A stretch of DNA of 64,000 bases, taken from the NCBI GenBank assembly GCA_020284085.1, contig JACEVL010000937.1:218501-282500 (forward strand). The letters run 5' to 3'. This DNA comes from Aporrectodea caliginosa. Its lineage: Eukaryota; Annelida; Clitellata; Crassiclitellata; Lumbricidae. Shown here piece after piece: positions 34,754 through 45,855 of this stretch. Each line of letters begins with the position of its first letter. The first letter of the stretch is position 1. The position numbers were made by a program, and so were the translations under genes. The notes beneath the pieces were generated by a model, which saw nothing but the letters and a program-made list of their open reading frames with translations, ran no database searches and was not told the DNA's origin.

Positions 34754-34999
34754 TAATAATAATAATAATAATAATATTAAAATAATAATAGTAATAATAA
34801 TAATAGTAGTGACGATTATTAACCATACGAGGAGTTTTAAGGCTTCTAAAGTAGGACGGCACAGATCAAGAGCACGCCAAAGACGAGCGCCGGTCCGGCC
34901 AAGACAGATGAAAAAGCTGCCTCAGACTTCTTGATGAGGGTATCCATGGCCTGCGGGAGACTCACCCTTAAACTAGTAAGGTAAACGGTGAACATTGAT

Positions 35000-35036
<37 letters not shown>
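34487..35036. repeat. (CT)n, (AAT)n and (GA)n tracts with unique DNA between
   Basis: (CT)n at 34487-34550; a piece resembling a LINE 3' end (CCAGATGGAAGAGGGATAGC) at 34555-34615; (AAT)n at 34622-34808; unassigned GC-richer sequence 34810-34998; (GA)n at about 34999-35036. All homopolymeric open frames here are artefacts. Confidence 0.9.
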
Positions 35037-35037
<1 letters not shown>

Positions 35038-35038
<1 letters not shown>

Positions 35039-35346
35039 AGTGGCGTAACTAGGGGTCCGGCGCCCGGGGCAAGAATTTCCAATTTAAGTCTAAAAATTTT
35101 CGGATGACCTTTTTAAATTTTCGGTTGACCTTTTTTTTTTTTTTGCTTTTTGTCTCGAACCCTCATTTGCGCCCCTGTCCTACGTTTGATTTGCGCCCCC
35201 CCCTGTTCTACTTTTCTACTTTACCTTCAAAAAACCTCAAATTTACCTAAAATTTGTCTATTTTTTTACAAAAAATTGTCTTCGACCCTCATTTTGCGCC
35301 CCCCCTGCTGCGCCCGGGAGCGGCCGCCCCCTGCCCCCTCGTTACG
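35038..35346. mobile_element. Miniature inverted-repeat element in a GA tract
   Basis: The left end is CAGTGGCGTAACTAGGGG; the right end read in reverse is CTGGCGTAACGAGGGGG. GA repeats lie on both sides, so the target duplication cannot be read. The interior has repeated CCTCATTTGCGCCCC segments. Such CAGTGGCGTA ends are common in hAT-related miniature elements. Confidence 0.65.
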
Positions 35347-35349
35347 CCA

Positions 35350-35376
35350 GAGAGAGAGAGAGAGAGAGAAGAGGCC
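35350..35376. repeat. (GA)n tract
   Basis: The counterpart of the (CT)n at 34487-34550 in the inverted LINE pair. Confidence 0.9.
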
Positions 35377-35700
35377 AATTTAACTTTATTCTGAATTCAA
35401 CAGGAAGCCAGTGCAGCTGATGGAGTAGGACTGAAGAGCTTGTCCGTTGTGGGACACGTAGAACTACGCGTTGAGAAGCTTTGGAGGTGTTGCAGCCCGT
35501 TGAAAGACCCACAAAAATCGAATTAACATAATCAAGGCTAGAGGAAACAAGGAAACAGGCTATGTTTTTTTTACATATTTGATGAACGTATTGCCCTGAT
35601 GTGATAGAAGCAAGATTTACAAAGGTCTGTTATGTGCAGTCGCAATGAGAGCTTACTGTCCAGGGTTACCCAAAGTGTTTCACAGTATCCGATCGTGGCA
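35377..35700 (-). mobile_element. CR1-like LINE fragment, right arm of inverted pair
   Basis: The minus-strand copy of 34254-34486 extends further upstream in the element: a minus-strand frame reads T-L-D-S-K-L-S-L-R-L-H-I and C-F-Y-H-I-R-A-I at about 35590-35690. The left arm breaks off at 34254, so this is the older or fuller copy. Confidence 0.8.
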
Positions 35701-35954
35701 CAGCAGTGCCTGCGAGGTCGATGCTAGCAATCGGAGAGAACGCAAGCGTTGTATGTGTATATGTAGGCCATCATTCATGCATTTAAGTACGCACGTACGA
35801 GTTCACGTACAAAGGGTTTAGTAATATGTCGAGCAAAACCATTTATCACGAACCACGTCATATCTGTCTTTGTCCTAGCTGCATCTATTTGTCTGTAAGT
35901 GTGCTTTGTCTTCGATGGTAACGAATCACCGTTGGACAGTTCTATAAATACAAT

Positions 35955-36150
35955 TATCAAACGAATACAAACTGAATTGCAATTGAGATGTAGGCCTAAA
36001 ACTGATTGCGACGATTGTCTAAACTTAAAATCGAAGGCGATGATGGTCTGTTTGTTCCAGTTGTCAGCCGATCAAAGAGCAAGGACGATTAGATGCAGTT
36101 CACAAATCAACCGAAAAATAACTAATCCTCAGTTTGAGTGATTGGACATC
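35955..36150 (+). promoter_or_regulatory. Promoter of CUB gene 2
   Basis: Aligns with the gene 1 and gene 3 promoters: ATTGCAATTGAGATGTAGGC (35975-35994), CAGCCGATCAAAGAGCAAGG (36064-36083) and the core TGATTGGACATCATT (36139-36153). The TATA position reads GAAAAATAAC (about 36113-36122), so the TATA box appears to have decayed. Confidence 0.6.
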
Positions 36151-36217
36151 ATTCGTCAGTTGAGTCTGACGCGGTTAGGTTCGTTTGTTTAAAAGCTACG
36201 CAGAAGATACTACAACG
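36148..36217 (+). other. Non-coding first exon (5' UTR) of CUB gene 2
   Basis: Ends at donor GTGAGT (36218). AAAAGCTACGCAGAAGATAC is conserved with the other two genes. The 5' limit is inferred from the promoter alignment. Confidence 0.55.
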
Positions 36218-36804
36218 GTGAGTTATGTACCTGTATGAATAAGGTTCATTTGAATACAGTAAATTAATAAACACATTTCATTGATTGATTGAATGATTGA
36301 TTGATTGATTGATTGATTAACATTACATTTAAATACGCATGTATTTATGTGATAGGTATTGATATTTTACACACTAAATTGCTACCGCTCTACTACCTTG
36401 ATTACTGTCACTCACTTTTAAGCTATCACTCGTTAAATTGATGCTCCGTAGGCGATTTGCAATCATACTCGATGATCCTTACAAGCATAAAATTTAATAC
36501 GCAGACACAAGTACAAACTGTGACTTTAATTTGACATCTAAACTTACAAAGCGCCACTTCAAGAAAACTCATCATGACGCTCTCAACCCGAACCAGTGAA
36601 AACACTATAATTGTAACAGTATATATTATATATATAGGCTATATATTATTTATATATATATTTACATGTATGTATGTATATTCGTACACTGTATCATGAA
36701 TGTGGGTAACAGTAAGGAGTGTGCTCAGTAGGCTACATGAGTATTCTACTTTGTCTCTTCATTTTGCAAGAGAGTTATATGTATTTTGCAATATTTTTTC
36801 ACAG
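36218..36804 (+). other. Intron 1 of gene 2
   Basis: Contains (ATTG)n at 36282-36320 and a TATATA-rich block at 36615-36665. No coding content. The acceptor TTTTTTCACAG directly precedes the start codon. Confidence 0.6.
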
Positions 36805-36877
36805 ATGCTGTTTTCACTCGTTTTCTTCATGTGTTTGGTAAGGTCCACCGCTGCCGGAACATCTGAAACCAAAACAG
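36805..36877 (+). CDS. Gene 2 signal-peptide exon
   Basis: Codes MLFSLVFFMCLVRSTAAGTS then E-T-K-T; 73 coding bases, phase 1, as in genes 1 and 3. The ATG follows the AG directly. Hydrophobic core L-V-F-F-M-C-L-V. Cleavage is probable near S-T-A-A-G. Confidence 0.83.
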
Positions 36878-37957
36878 GTGATGAACGTAAATACCTACAT
36901 TTTGAAACATTTAAGAAAAGTAGGAAATAACCAGACGTCATAACCCAGTTTACAGCAAAAATTATGTTTCCTCAAAAGAGTTCATACTCTTAGGCTCTGA
37001 CCCGACAGTGGACGAATTCAAAAGTCCTGACCGTGGGGTCAGCGCATCGCATGTCTTACTGTTTAATTTCCAGTGAAAGCCAAAGTATATGAAGGGTCAT
37101 TACAAATAGTCCTCTCAAAAGGGTCAAAACCTCAGTCGGTAACTTAGGCCTACAGATCACGAGTGTTAGCGTTTACAAGACCGTGTTAAACGTTATCAAC
37201 ATAGAATTGCAGGTTAAGTTGATTTCTTACCATTGTCACATTCAAGCACGAATATTTAGTTGCAACAACGTTTGTTTAAGCAATAAATTATATGCTGCAC
37301 TTTGAAATTAACGGAATCACACTGTACACCAGCCTCGCCCATTTTGTCTGAAAGAGAGCTAATCAATGACGCTAATCAATGACGTGGCATTTTCTACGCT
37401 GAAAACTGAAAAGTTTAAGGGCTACATTTATGATTATACAAATCTTGCAAAAGCATCAGATTTCTTAATAGGCTGAAAAATCGAATATATCTAAATAATT
37501 TAATAATTTATACAACTTTAAATTTCTAAAGCTAATTTAAGGCAAAGGGCATTATCTTCTTCAGGAGAGCCGCGTAATGTTATAGGGTTTGTACAAACAT
37601 GTCCAGTGGAGCAGATTCCAAGCACCAGGAAACATCCTTTCTGCACATTCTAACCCCAAAATAAAGCAATTCTCGTTAGTTTGAACTTCTAAGATTAAAT
37701 CTCGATGCATACGCACATTCGTACGTACATTCATACGTACATAGATGCATAAAGACGTACATGCGCACGTGACGTGGCCACTATATAAAGTCTGAATTCA
37801 TGCATACATTAACTCATACATACATACGTACATGCATTACTTATGTATATAGGCCTACATAAAAGCATGCACAAATGCATATAGCCTATACATATACAAT
37901 GTACAATTGTACATACATACTTATAGACTATACATACATACATACATACATACATAA

Positions 37958-37988
<31 letters not shown>

Positions 37989-40489
37989 CATACATACATA
38001 CATACATACATACATACATACATACATACATACATACATACATACATACATACATACATACATACATACATACATACATACATACATACATACATACATA
38101 CATACTTGCATGTAGAAATATACATATACATATATATATGTGCATACATACTTACATATGTTACAGTACATAGGCCTACATACATACATGTGCATTTATA
38201 CCAGATGAAGTATTGATGAAGCGTGTAGGGTTTTTACACGTGGCGTAGTCGGCTCTTGTTTAAGGTAGTCAGACGCATTTCGTTATCGGCTTTGTCCACT
38301 CATAAGGCCCGCATGGTGATCGCTCGTGCCACGGCCATCGCCCCGCCAAGGGTCCAGAGGCCGTTGACGACTGAAAACGCTTAGCACAGGTTAAGTCGTT
38401 TATTGCAGAGTCACAAAACAGAATAACACATAAATGTTGACAACGAACTCTGACCACTCGACAGTTCTAACGTACTGCTTATCTCCGGAGTCCTAATCGA
38501 TTATATTTATACAGAAAGAAGTCAACAGGTTCGGTCTAGCTGGGTTATAGGTTATCGATTCAGTCAACTAGGTCGTGTTTGGTAAGGTAATCAGCAATAT
38601 TGGCTTACTTATATCGCTGCCTTCTCAAATCCCTCTCCCTGTGTCTCTCTCTATAGGCCTAACTTTGTCTGCCAGCTTCACTTTCTGTGATCACGCGGAA
38701 AGCTGGTCAGTAGGTCATTGGTCAATGGGCCTAAGACTTCATTTCAATGCTCGCTTTCCAACATAATTATCCCAAGGTCCTGAACATGGGTCCAATGCAT
38801 CGTAGAACTTTGCAGTTACCTGGAAAATTACACGTTCCCAAAAGCCCCAACATCTTGCTCGGGAATGTTATACATAATCCACCAGCAGGTGTGAAGCCTT
38901 AATCGTTGGACACAGACCTAGCATGTGCACGAAGAATGAAAAGATCACCATGTCACACAATCAAACCCCAGCAAGGGCCCAGCATACAGTGTAAGTCTTA
39001 ATAGTTTATAAATATTCGCAAATTACCGAATTTAGCCTAAATTAATTACGAATTAAATTAACAATTACTCACCGAATAAAATTAATATAATTATTATGCC
39101 GCTCTCGCGGTCGTAACTGCAGTCATGTAACTAGTATTCCTTAATACTTGTAACAGCCTAATTGCCTGGCGTTTTGAAATTTTGTAAGAGATCCGCAATC
39201 AAGACCTAGAAAAAGTTTTTTGACGCTGAAGAACAAGAAAAAGAAGAAGAAAAGAAGAAGAAGATGACGATGATGATGACGATGATGATGATGATGATGC
39301 TGCTGCTGATGATGATGATGATGATGATGAAATAGAAGAAGAAACAGAAGATTTAGGATAGTCCCGAGAAGACAACCATGGACATGAATTGCAAGCTAAT
39401 TTATTTTCTAAGCTTCGGCAAATAATGTCCGGTGGCCAGTCCTATCACGCGCCGCCTAACACCGAAAGTGTGCGGACAGTGTACTCAGTATAGCTTCATT
39501 CGCTAGGAGGCGCATTCTGAGTTGAAATCTCTAAAAAAGAAACTGCTGCCTCTCGGCTGACAGTCCAGCCGCTAGACCATTTTTACATACCTCGAGAGGT
39601 AGGCCTACTGATAAATGAACAGATGTAACTGTCTCAAGCTTCCTAGTTACATGCTATGCGTAAGGCATTTACATCAATCTGGTACATAGGTACTTGTACA
39701 TCTTTAGGTATAGAACCTCATTCAATTCCAAGTATGGCGGCTGAAATGACCGCCGGATTTACAGTTCACCACGCTAGTCATACTGGTGTATGATTTTATC
39801 TAATTATATCTACTGTAATCAAATGAATCCTATTGCGTTGTCATAATGACAAAGACATCCATCGAGAGAAAACAAAAGAGGGAGAGTGTAGAGAGACCGG
39901 TTGTTTCTTCAAATGTAATAATAGATAGCTACTGCAAAACTTAAAATCCTTGTTTGCATTATTACAGGCTCACATAAGCTAAGTGACATTTTGAAGGATT
40001 TATTAAATACGCTTAATAAGGTCCAGATACATTGGAAATTAATTTTACCGAAAGTATGGCTGTGTAAAGATAGTATTTTGTCGAATGGATTTGTTGCTAC
40101 AGTCTGCGGTGAAACCTCCAACTACGGTCCGTCTGGGGTCATCCATTCTCCCAACTACCCTAAAACTTACGACGACAACCTTAATTGCTATTACTACATT
40201 CACGCTTCAACGGGAAGTACTTTGTCGCTCATCTTCAAATCGTTCAACACTCAAGAAGGTGTCGATTTAGTGACAGTTAGTATTTGGCAATTTTGTTCTA
40301 GTTTGTTTTCGCATTTGGTTTAAGTACAAATTCATTTTCGGTGCTTTGTCCGGTCACTACATTTATTATTATTATTTTTACCCGAGGTATCAAGGATCCC
40401 TCAGGTGGCCTAAAAAGTCCGTAGACTGCTGGAAAAGACTATTATTCTTGAATGGTGTTGAATGGTGTTGTTGTCAGTCGTTTTGTCCG

Positions 40490-40554
<65 letters not shown>

Positions 40555-40556
40555 GT

Positions 40557-40640
<84 letters not shown>

Positions 40641-40654
40641 GTCATCGTCTTCAT

Positions 40655-40691
<37 letters not shown>

Positions 40692-43600
40692 TTGTTTTCG
40701 TCAAGAATATTAATAGTTATTCACCATTAAAGCCGTATTGAATACGCAAGGCCCAACTCAGGCATTAATTAGGCAAATTTCTGGAAGATCAGCCCCCTGA
40801 GACAGAGATATGCCTTGAATTGATGCGACAAACTAGGATTTATTTTTGCTTTGACAAGATATTTCAGCTAAAATATTTCGTTTGAAGAGTTACATGTACT
40901 TTTCGTGAGAAAAGCGTGGTGGCAAAAATAAAAGTATTCTCATTTTGTATGACAGATCAGTTGCCCACACAACTCGAGTTTTCCTCCACAAACATATTCC
41001 GGAAGTACCGTACCTGGCCCGGTGTCGATTCCATGGTGCAGCCAGGCAATAATCCGCTTTACCTCCGACGGTTCCACTGTCGCCCGGGGATTCAGCCTCG
41101 ATTACTATGTCAGTGACGGAGGTAAGGGGTTCACATAGTGCTTTCGACGATAATTATAATGGACGGATAGCCTGTTTCTTATTGCATGTTAACAAGGCAT
41201 GAAGTACATTAATTGTAGAGATGTAATCTGAGATAAAGAGACGATGGGAGTGGACTAAGGTCGACTTAACGACGTCAACAAGAAGAATTTAATGCGCTGT
41301 GATAGATTACTTTTAAGCACTGAACTCCGCATTTCTTCATCGTCCACGAAGAACTAATAAGGTCTAAGAACCAGTTCATTCACATATGGTTGATCAAAGC
41401 AATATTCTTCGTGAAAGTAAACTTGGGTTCGCAGACTAATACAATGGATAGTGGTTTGATGCTAGATATTGAAAGACGGAAGAATAAATCAGGACAGGAT
41501 TTCTTGAAGCAGTGCGACTTTGGTTCGAAAAGGAAAGGCCTATTATCTGTTGCATCTTATTATACTCTGATGTCTTGTCTGATATATAAATGTCTTGCTC
41601 TTTGTAGCCTGCGGTGATTCTTCTTACCATGGTTCCAATGGAGTCGTCAGTTCTCCCAACTACCCTGGAAATTACTACGTTTACCTCAACTGTGATTACT
41701 ACATTTACGCTTCAAGGGGAGGCTCATTGTCGTTCATCTTTAAATCGTTCAACATTGAATACCGTTACGATTTTGTGACAGTTAGTATTTGACGATTTTG
41801 CTGTGAGTTGATTTTTATAATAAGTTGTCCTACTCATCTATTTTTGGTACTTCATCTTGGGTCACTATCCGTGTCAGATTTATTGACAAACAACTGGAGT
41901 CTTATTAATATATTTTTTATTAGTTTTTTAAATTATTATTAGGTTTGGAATGAAATGACGACAATGCGAAAAATGCAATTTTTTATTGAGAATAAAATGG
42001 CATGAGCGACAGAGCAGATCGAACAGACACGGGAGAATTACAGATTCAAGAAACGTTTGTTCATCCAGAAAAGTCCAGTTAAGAGTTAGCCATTGAGTTG
42101 TTGCCCCCAAACAGGGCTAGTGTGCAAGGCAAGGGATGCTTAGACCTATTTATCTTTGAAAGTATTATGACGAAAGTTTTTTGGAACTGCCGCTGACTTT
42201 ATGTGCTAGGTGAGTCGGTTACTAAACTATTTAATATTCCAATTAGATGGTGTTTTATTGTTATTCAGAAATAATTGAACAATGCCATGATATCGTAATG
42301 TTGTGTTTTGAATTTATTTGACAAATTCCCCTAGTTACTTTTAGTTGAAAAAATTTAGCTAAGATATTTCGTTTCAAGAGCTAATTTTTGTGAGCAAAAA
42401 TGGCAACAACTTTATTTTGTACGACAGATCAGTTGCCCGAACAACTCGAGTTTTCCTCCGCAACAATTTTCCGGAAGTACCTTACCTGATCCGGTATCGG
42501 TTCCGTGGTGTAGCCGAGGATTAGTCCGCTTTAGCACAGACGGTTCCATTGTAGCCAGTGGATTCAGCCTCGATTACTATGTCAGTGACGGAGGTACTCA
42601 ATTATAGTGCTTCCGACGATAATCGACTTATAGCCTGTTTCTTATTGCATGTTAACAAGGCATGAGATACTTCCAGAGATTTAATCTGAGACAAGGAGAC
42701 AAAACAATTGAACTGAGGTAGGAGACAACGCTAGCATGAAGAAGAATTTAATGATCTGTGATAGATTACTTTTAAAGCACTGAACAAGATCATTGTCTTG
42801 AACTCCACAGTTCTTCAGCGTCCAAGAAGAACTAAGGTCTGAGAACAAATTCATTCACAGATGTCTGATCAAAGCAATAATTATTCTCGATGGAGATAAA
42901 TTATATGTATAGGGCCAGGTGTTACACAGGCAGACTGGATAATGATGGATAGTGTTTGATGGTGGAGAACATTTGCAGCTTTATTAACAGGTAGACAGAC
43001 TGACTAAATACAAAAGATAGAGTTGACTATTTAACGGCTATTTTTTCGGTTTACTACTTAAATATAAATTTAACAAGTTATCACATAGAAAATTGACGAT
43101 AATTGTGTTATGACTGTAATGATGTAACTGTCACTACATGTTTATGTAATATGTATGTGTGTATGAGTGGATGTGAGTATATATCCTTTTATATAGCGCC
43201 ATGTAGAAATCTCACTGAGTCTTTAAAGTATCTTATTCTGTTGTATAGGGAACTAGCTAAGCTACAAGAGTATTACCGTTACTTAGCTACACAAATAACA
43301 AGAGTTGCAGTATCCATGATTATTATTAAATGAACACCCTTCAATGTAGCATTTTACAAATTAGACAAAGCTTATATAATAACTTTTATAGTTACTGACC
43401 AAATCCTTTAGACCAATTAGAGATGTAGTTACGAGTAGATGTGCTGGATCACGGATGACTTAAGTAAAGACTCGGCTGTGTACTCGTCCTCGGCTGTGCT
43501 GAATCTAATCATCAGATGCGCAGATTTCTATGATGATCTACCAAGTTCGACTTCTGTCCTTCTGCTTGGTCAGCGTCCCTCTTCCTGGATTCTCTCCTGC

Positions 43601-45795
43601 GTCTGCCTTGTCTCTCGACTCGTCACTTCGTCAACCTGTCAACTCATACGAAGGCGGTCCCTACTTTCGCATCCACAATTCCTGTATTCGTATCTTTCAA
43701 AGCATGCCTCTTTCCTCTTGTTCCATACTTAGTGCTTGAACCAATGTTATGCTTTGTAACAGCCTCCTTGCTATACTCTGACATGTGATTGATTCTTTAG
43801 CTGTGTCAATCTTCTCCCTTAGGCTGACTTATTTAAATAATTATAATGATATCTGTAGTCTATATTATGTTAATGACGATGACGTCATATATCGGCATTA
43901 CATGACTATTTATAAAGCGCGAGTTGACACAGCTAAATAGCCTACACACCGTATAAAAGGGACATGAGTGATATGTAATTCACTTAATAGAGTTCACATC
44001 TTCTTTATCGCACCTTATAATATCCTTACACTAACTTGTTGCTATTACACTATTGTACTAATTTTTATATATGAATGCAGGTTGTGGAAATACGGTATAC
44101 AATGATTCCCACGGATACGTGACCTCTCCGAATTGGCCGAAGAACTACGCAAACAATCAGAACTGCTCCAACATCATTCATGCTTGGCAGAGAAGCACTT
44201 TCTACCTCAACGTTCAATCTTTCATTCTAAAAAAGTGCTGCAGTTGCGACTGGTTGGAGGTATAAATACCCTACCCTGCCAGCATGTACACTGGTAGGCC
44301 TATTAGACGAGACCTACAGTCCTACATGTATATGAGCTCCACACGGATCCATATAGGAATATGGGTCCTATACGGGCCCCAAGTGATCGTGCTGCCTAGG
44401 TAATTAGTCGCATCACCCACAGGTGTGTGGGAATTTTAGCGAACTATTGTGTCAAACAGTGAACCAGATTCCCTTTGTTTCGCCTTCTTTGTAGAATTAT
44501 ATTGCTCTATTCTGTAGAGTGTAGAGCGTTGGGTGTGCAATCTTACGAGTGTAGGTTAGCAGAGCATATATTTAAAGGATTAATTGGGTAGTATACTATA
44601 ACAAAAACCTTTATATAGCGCCTCTGCTGTCGTTTTATATTGCATTTGAGGTTTATGCTAAGCGAAGCTTTTGTGCTGAGAAAATTAATTGGTGTGCATG
44701 CTTATGGTATCGACTAACAGCAGCAATTTATATATTTTATGCATATTTGTCTTCCATGTGCTTGTAATAATAATTATTATAAATACGTTGACGATGCATG
44801 TCAAGTGTAAAGGTTTGGAGGGAAAACGATAATATTGCAAGTCGTGTATTGATTTATTATATTATTATATTATAATTCATGAAATGTTATTTAAACTGAC
44901 CTAAGAACCAAATATAACCACAATTAGGCAGCATTTGAAACAGAGCTCATAATTATTTAAAAGATTTTTATTTCAAAAAGAAAGTGCGATGCACGAAAAA
45001 ATCGATTAAGCTTAGCTCTTCATGAAAGCAGGTCAAGCAGATTAAGGTATTCATTGATTAACGAGGAACCTTCCTTAGAAAACACACAATTTCTGATGGC
45101 ATACAATAGTTAAAGACAAAGTACTACCACCTAGTACCTGTCTGCTCATTTTTGTTCCAGATAAGTTGTCTGGATAACTCAAACGATGGTCCAACTAGAT
45201 ATTGTGGATCCCTTGCTCCCTTTGGCACGTACATCTATAACTGTAGTCAAGTTCTGCTGTGGTTCCACAGCGATGGTTCCAGCAACGATCAAGGATTCAA
45301 CATCGAGTACACCGTCTCCACTAATGAAAGTCAGTGTAAACTTTATTTTTATTATATTGTGGTGCTTTTGAGATGATTTGGCGCCACACTAAGTAATGAT
45401 ACATGCAGGTCATGCATGCATTCATTCATTCATACATACACACGTACATGCGCAGTTGCGCACATGATATGGCTAGGAGAATTCCTGTATCGAACTGCAC
45501 TTCCTTTTGAACACCACATTTCATCACCGATGTTACTTCAGTTTCTTTGTTAACTTAATTTTTTGTCTCTTTCTGCATTTTTGATTCAGATAACAGTAAA
45601 ATGTCCAGCAATGGAGAGCCGAATGCAGCAGAAAGGATTCCCAGCAAGGGAACGCTGAATGCAGCAGAAAACGTGCCCAACAATGAAAAGCCGAATGCAG
45701 CAGAAAAAGTGCCCATCAATGGAAAGCTTGATGAAGTTGAAAACTTTCCCAGCTATGGAAAACCGAATGTTGAAGAAAGAAGAAAGAGAAAATAG
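36805..45795 (+). CDS. CUB gene 2: secreted protein with three CUB domains and a repeat tail
   Basis: Coding exons 36805-36877, 40103-40275, 40956-41121, 41608-41780, 42428-42593, 44081-44259, 45161-45329, 45590-45795 (1305 nt, 434 aa). All junctions are GT-AG with matching phases. Order: signal peptide, CUB A, CUB A, CUB B, 12-residue-repeat tail, TAG at 45793-45795. Compared with gene 1 it lacks the B1-linker block and one A-B pair. The role should be as for gene 1: an extracellular binding or structural protein without an enzymatic domain. Promoter, first exon, signal exon and 3' flank all match gene 1, so it is a tandem duplicate. No exon is disrupted, so it is probably functional, although the TATA position is eroded. 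Confidence 0.88.
36878..37925 (+). other. Intron 2 of gene 2, left part
   Basis: No gene or element recognised. CATA-type repeats begin near 37700. Confidence 0.5.
37927..38104. repeat. (CATA)n microsatellite
   Basis: About 44 units with one interruption (ATAATTA at about 37955). The open frames of alternating Tyr-Val-Cys-Met or Thr-Tyr-Ile-His come from this array. Confidence 0.97.
38224..38988 (-). mobile_element. Possible solo LTR, minus strand
   Basis: Read on the minus strand the segment starts TGTATGCTGGGCCC, has an AATAAA (complement at about 38399-38404) and ends AAAACCCTACA, that is TG...CA ends. It is GC-richer than its surroundings. I could not find a convincing target duplication or a second LTR, so this is tentative. 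Confidence 0.3.
39238..39330. repeat. GAA/GAT-rich tract
   Basis: AAGAAGAAAAG changing into (GATGAT)n with CTGCTGCTG in the middle. Confidence 0.9.
39425..39600 (-). mobile_element. Remnant of the SINE shared with gene 1 intron
   Basis: GGTGGCCAGTCCT, GCCGCCTAACAC and CGCTAGGAGGCGCATTCTGA match 7783-7895 in gene 1 in order. The tRNA-like head is decayed here. Following sequence (TTACATGCTATGCG, ACATCTTTAGGTA) also aligns with gene 1, so the whole intron segment is ancestral. Confidence 0.65.
40103..41121 (+). CDS. Gene 2 CUB domain A1 (two exons)
   Basis: Exons 40103-40275 and 40956-41121. Starts VCGETSNYGPSGVIHSPNYP; N-L-N-C-Y-Y; acidic loop N-T-Q-E-G-V-D-L-V-T. Second half ISCPHNSSFPP, S-I-P-W-C-S-Q-A, F-T-S-D-G-S, GFSLDYY. 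It matches gene 1 A1 closely, including intron sequence after the second exon. Confidence 0.88.
40492..40692. repeat. (ATT)n-(ATC)n compound microsatellite
   Basis: About 20 ATT units then about 40 ATC units with small interruptions, in the A1 internal intron at the position where gene 1 has (ATC)n and gene 3 has (ATT)n-(AGT)n. Confidence 0.97.
41608..42593 (+). CDS. Gene 2 CUB domain A2, a mosaic (two exons)
   Basis: Exons 41608-41780 and 42428-42593. The first half (ACGDSSYHGSNGVVSSPNYP; F-N-I-E-Y) is most like gene 1 A2. The second half (ISCPNNSSFPPQQFSGSTLP, S-V-P-W-C-S-R-G, GFSLDYYVSDG) and the following intron are most like gene 2 A1. Recombination or conversion in the phase-0 intron would explain this. 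Otherwise an ordinary A-type CUB. Confidence 0.87.
42594..44080 (+). other. Intron between A2 and B of gene 2
   Basis: The first 200 bases repeat the intron after gene 2 A1 (GCATGTTAACAAGGCATGA at 41185 and 42646). A C/T-rich segment at 43440-43740 is unassigned and may be a retroposon piece. A small inverted-repeat element lies at 43796-43937. Confidence 0.55.
43796..43937. mobile_element. 142-bp miniature inverted-repeat element
   Basis: Perfect 14-bp ends TTTAGCTGTGTCAA and TTGACACAGCTAAA enclose an AT-rich 114-base centre. The superfamily is unclear because no target duplication is readable. Confidence 0.6.
44081..45329 (+). CDS. Gene 2 CUB domain B (two exons)
   Basis: Exons 44081-44259 and 45161-45329. 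Starts GCGNTVYNDSHGYVTSPNWP; N-Q-N-C-S-N; K-K-C-C-S-C-D-W-L-E. Second half ISCLDNSNDGPTRYCGSL, YNCSQVLLWFHSDGS, GFNIEYTV. Closest to gene 1 B3. The last coding base is A (GAA-A then GTCAGT), so the junction codon with the tail is Asn instead of the Asp in gene 1. Confidence 0.88.
45590..45795 (+). CDS. Gene 2 last exon: 12-residue repeat tail
   Basis: Codes N-N-S-K then five 12-residue units of the kind VPNNEKPNAAEK and a basic end R-R-K-R-K, TAG. Four units fewer than gene 1. Hydrophilic and without Cys. Confidence 0.87.
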
Positions 45796-45849
45796 AAAGA
45801 CATGGTCTTAAGTTGCGTTCAACCATCACCCTGCTGGGTTGAGTTGGCA

Positions 45850-45855
45850 AATAAA
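45850..45855 (+). terminator. Candidate polyadenylation signal of gene 2
   Basis: AATAAA 55 bases after the stop codon. The matching place in gene 1 reads GATAACT, so the signal is not conserved there. Further AATAAA copies are at about 46093 and 46288. Confidence 0.5.
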
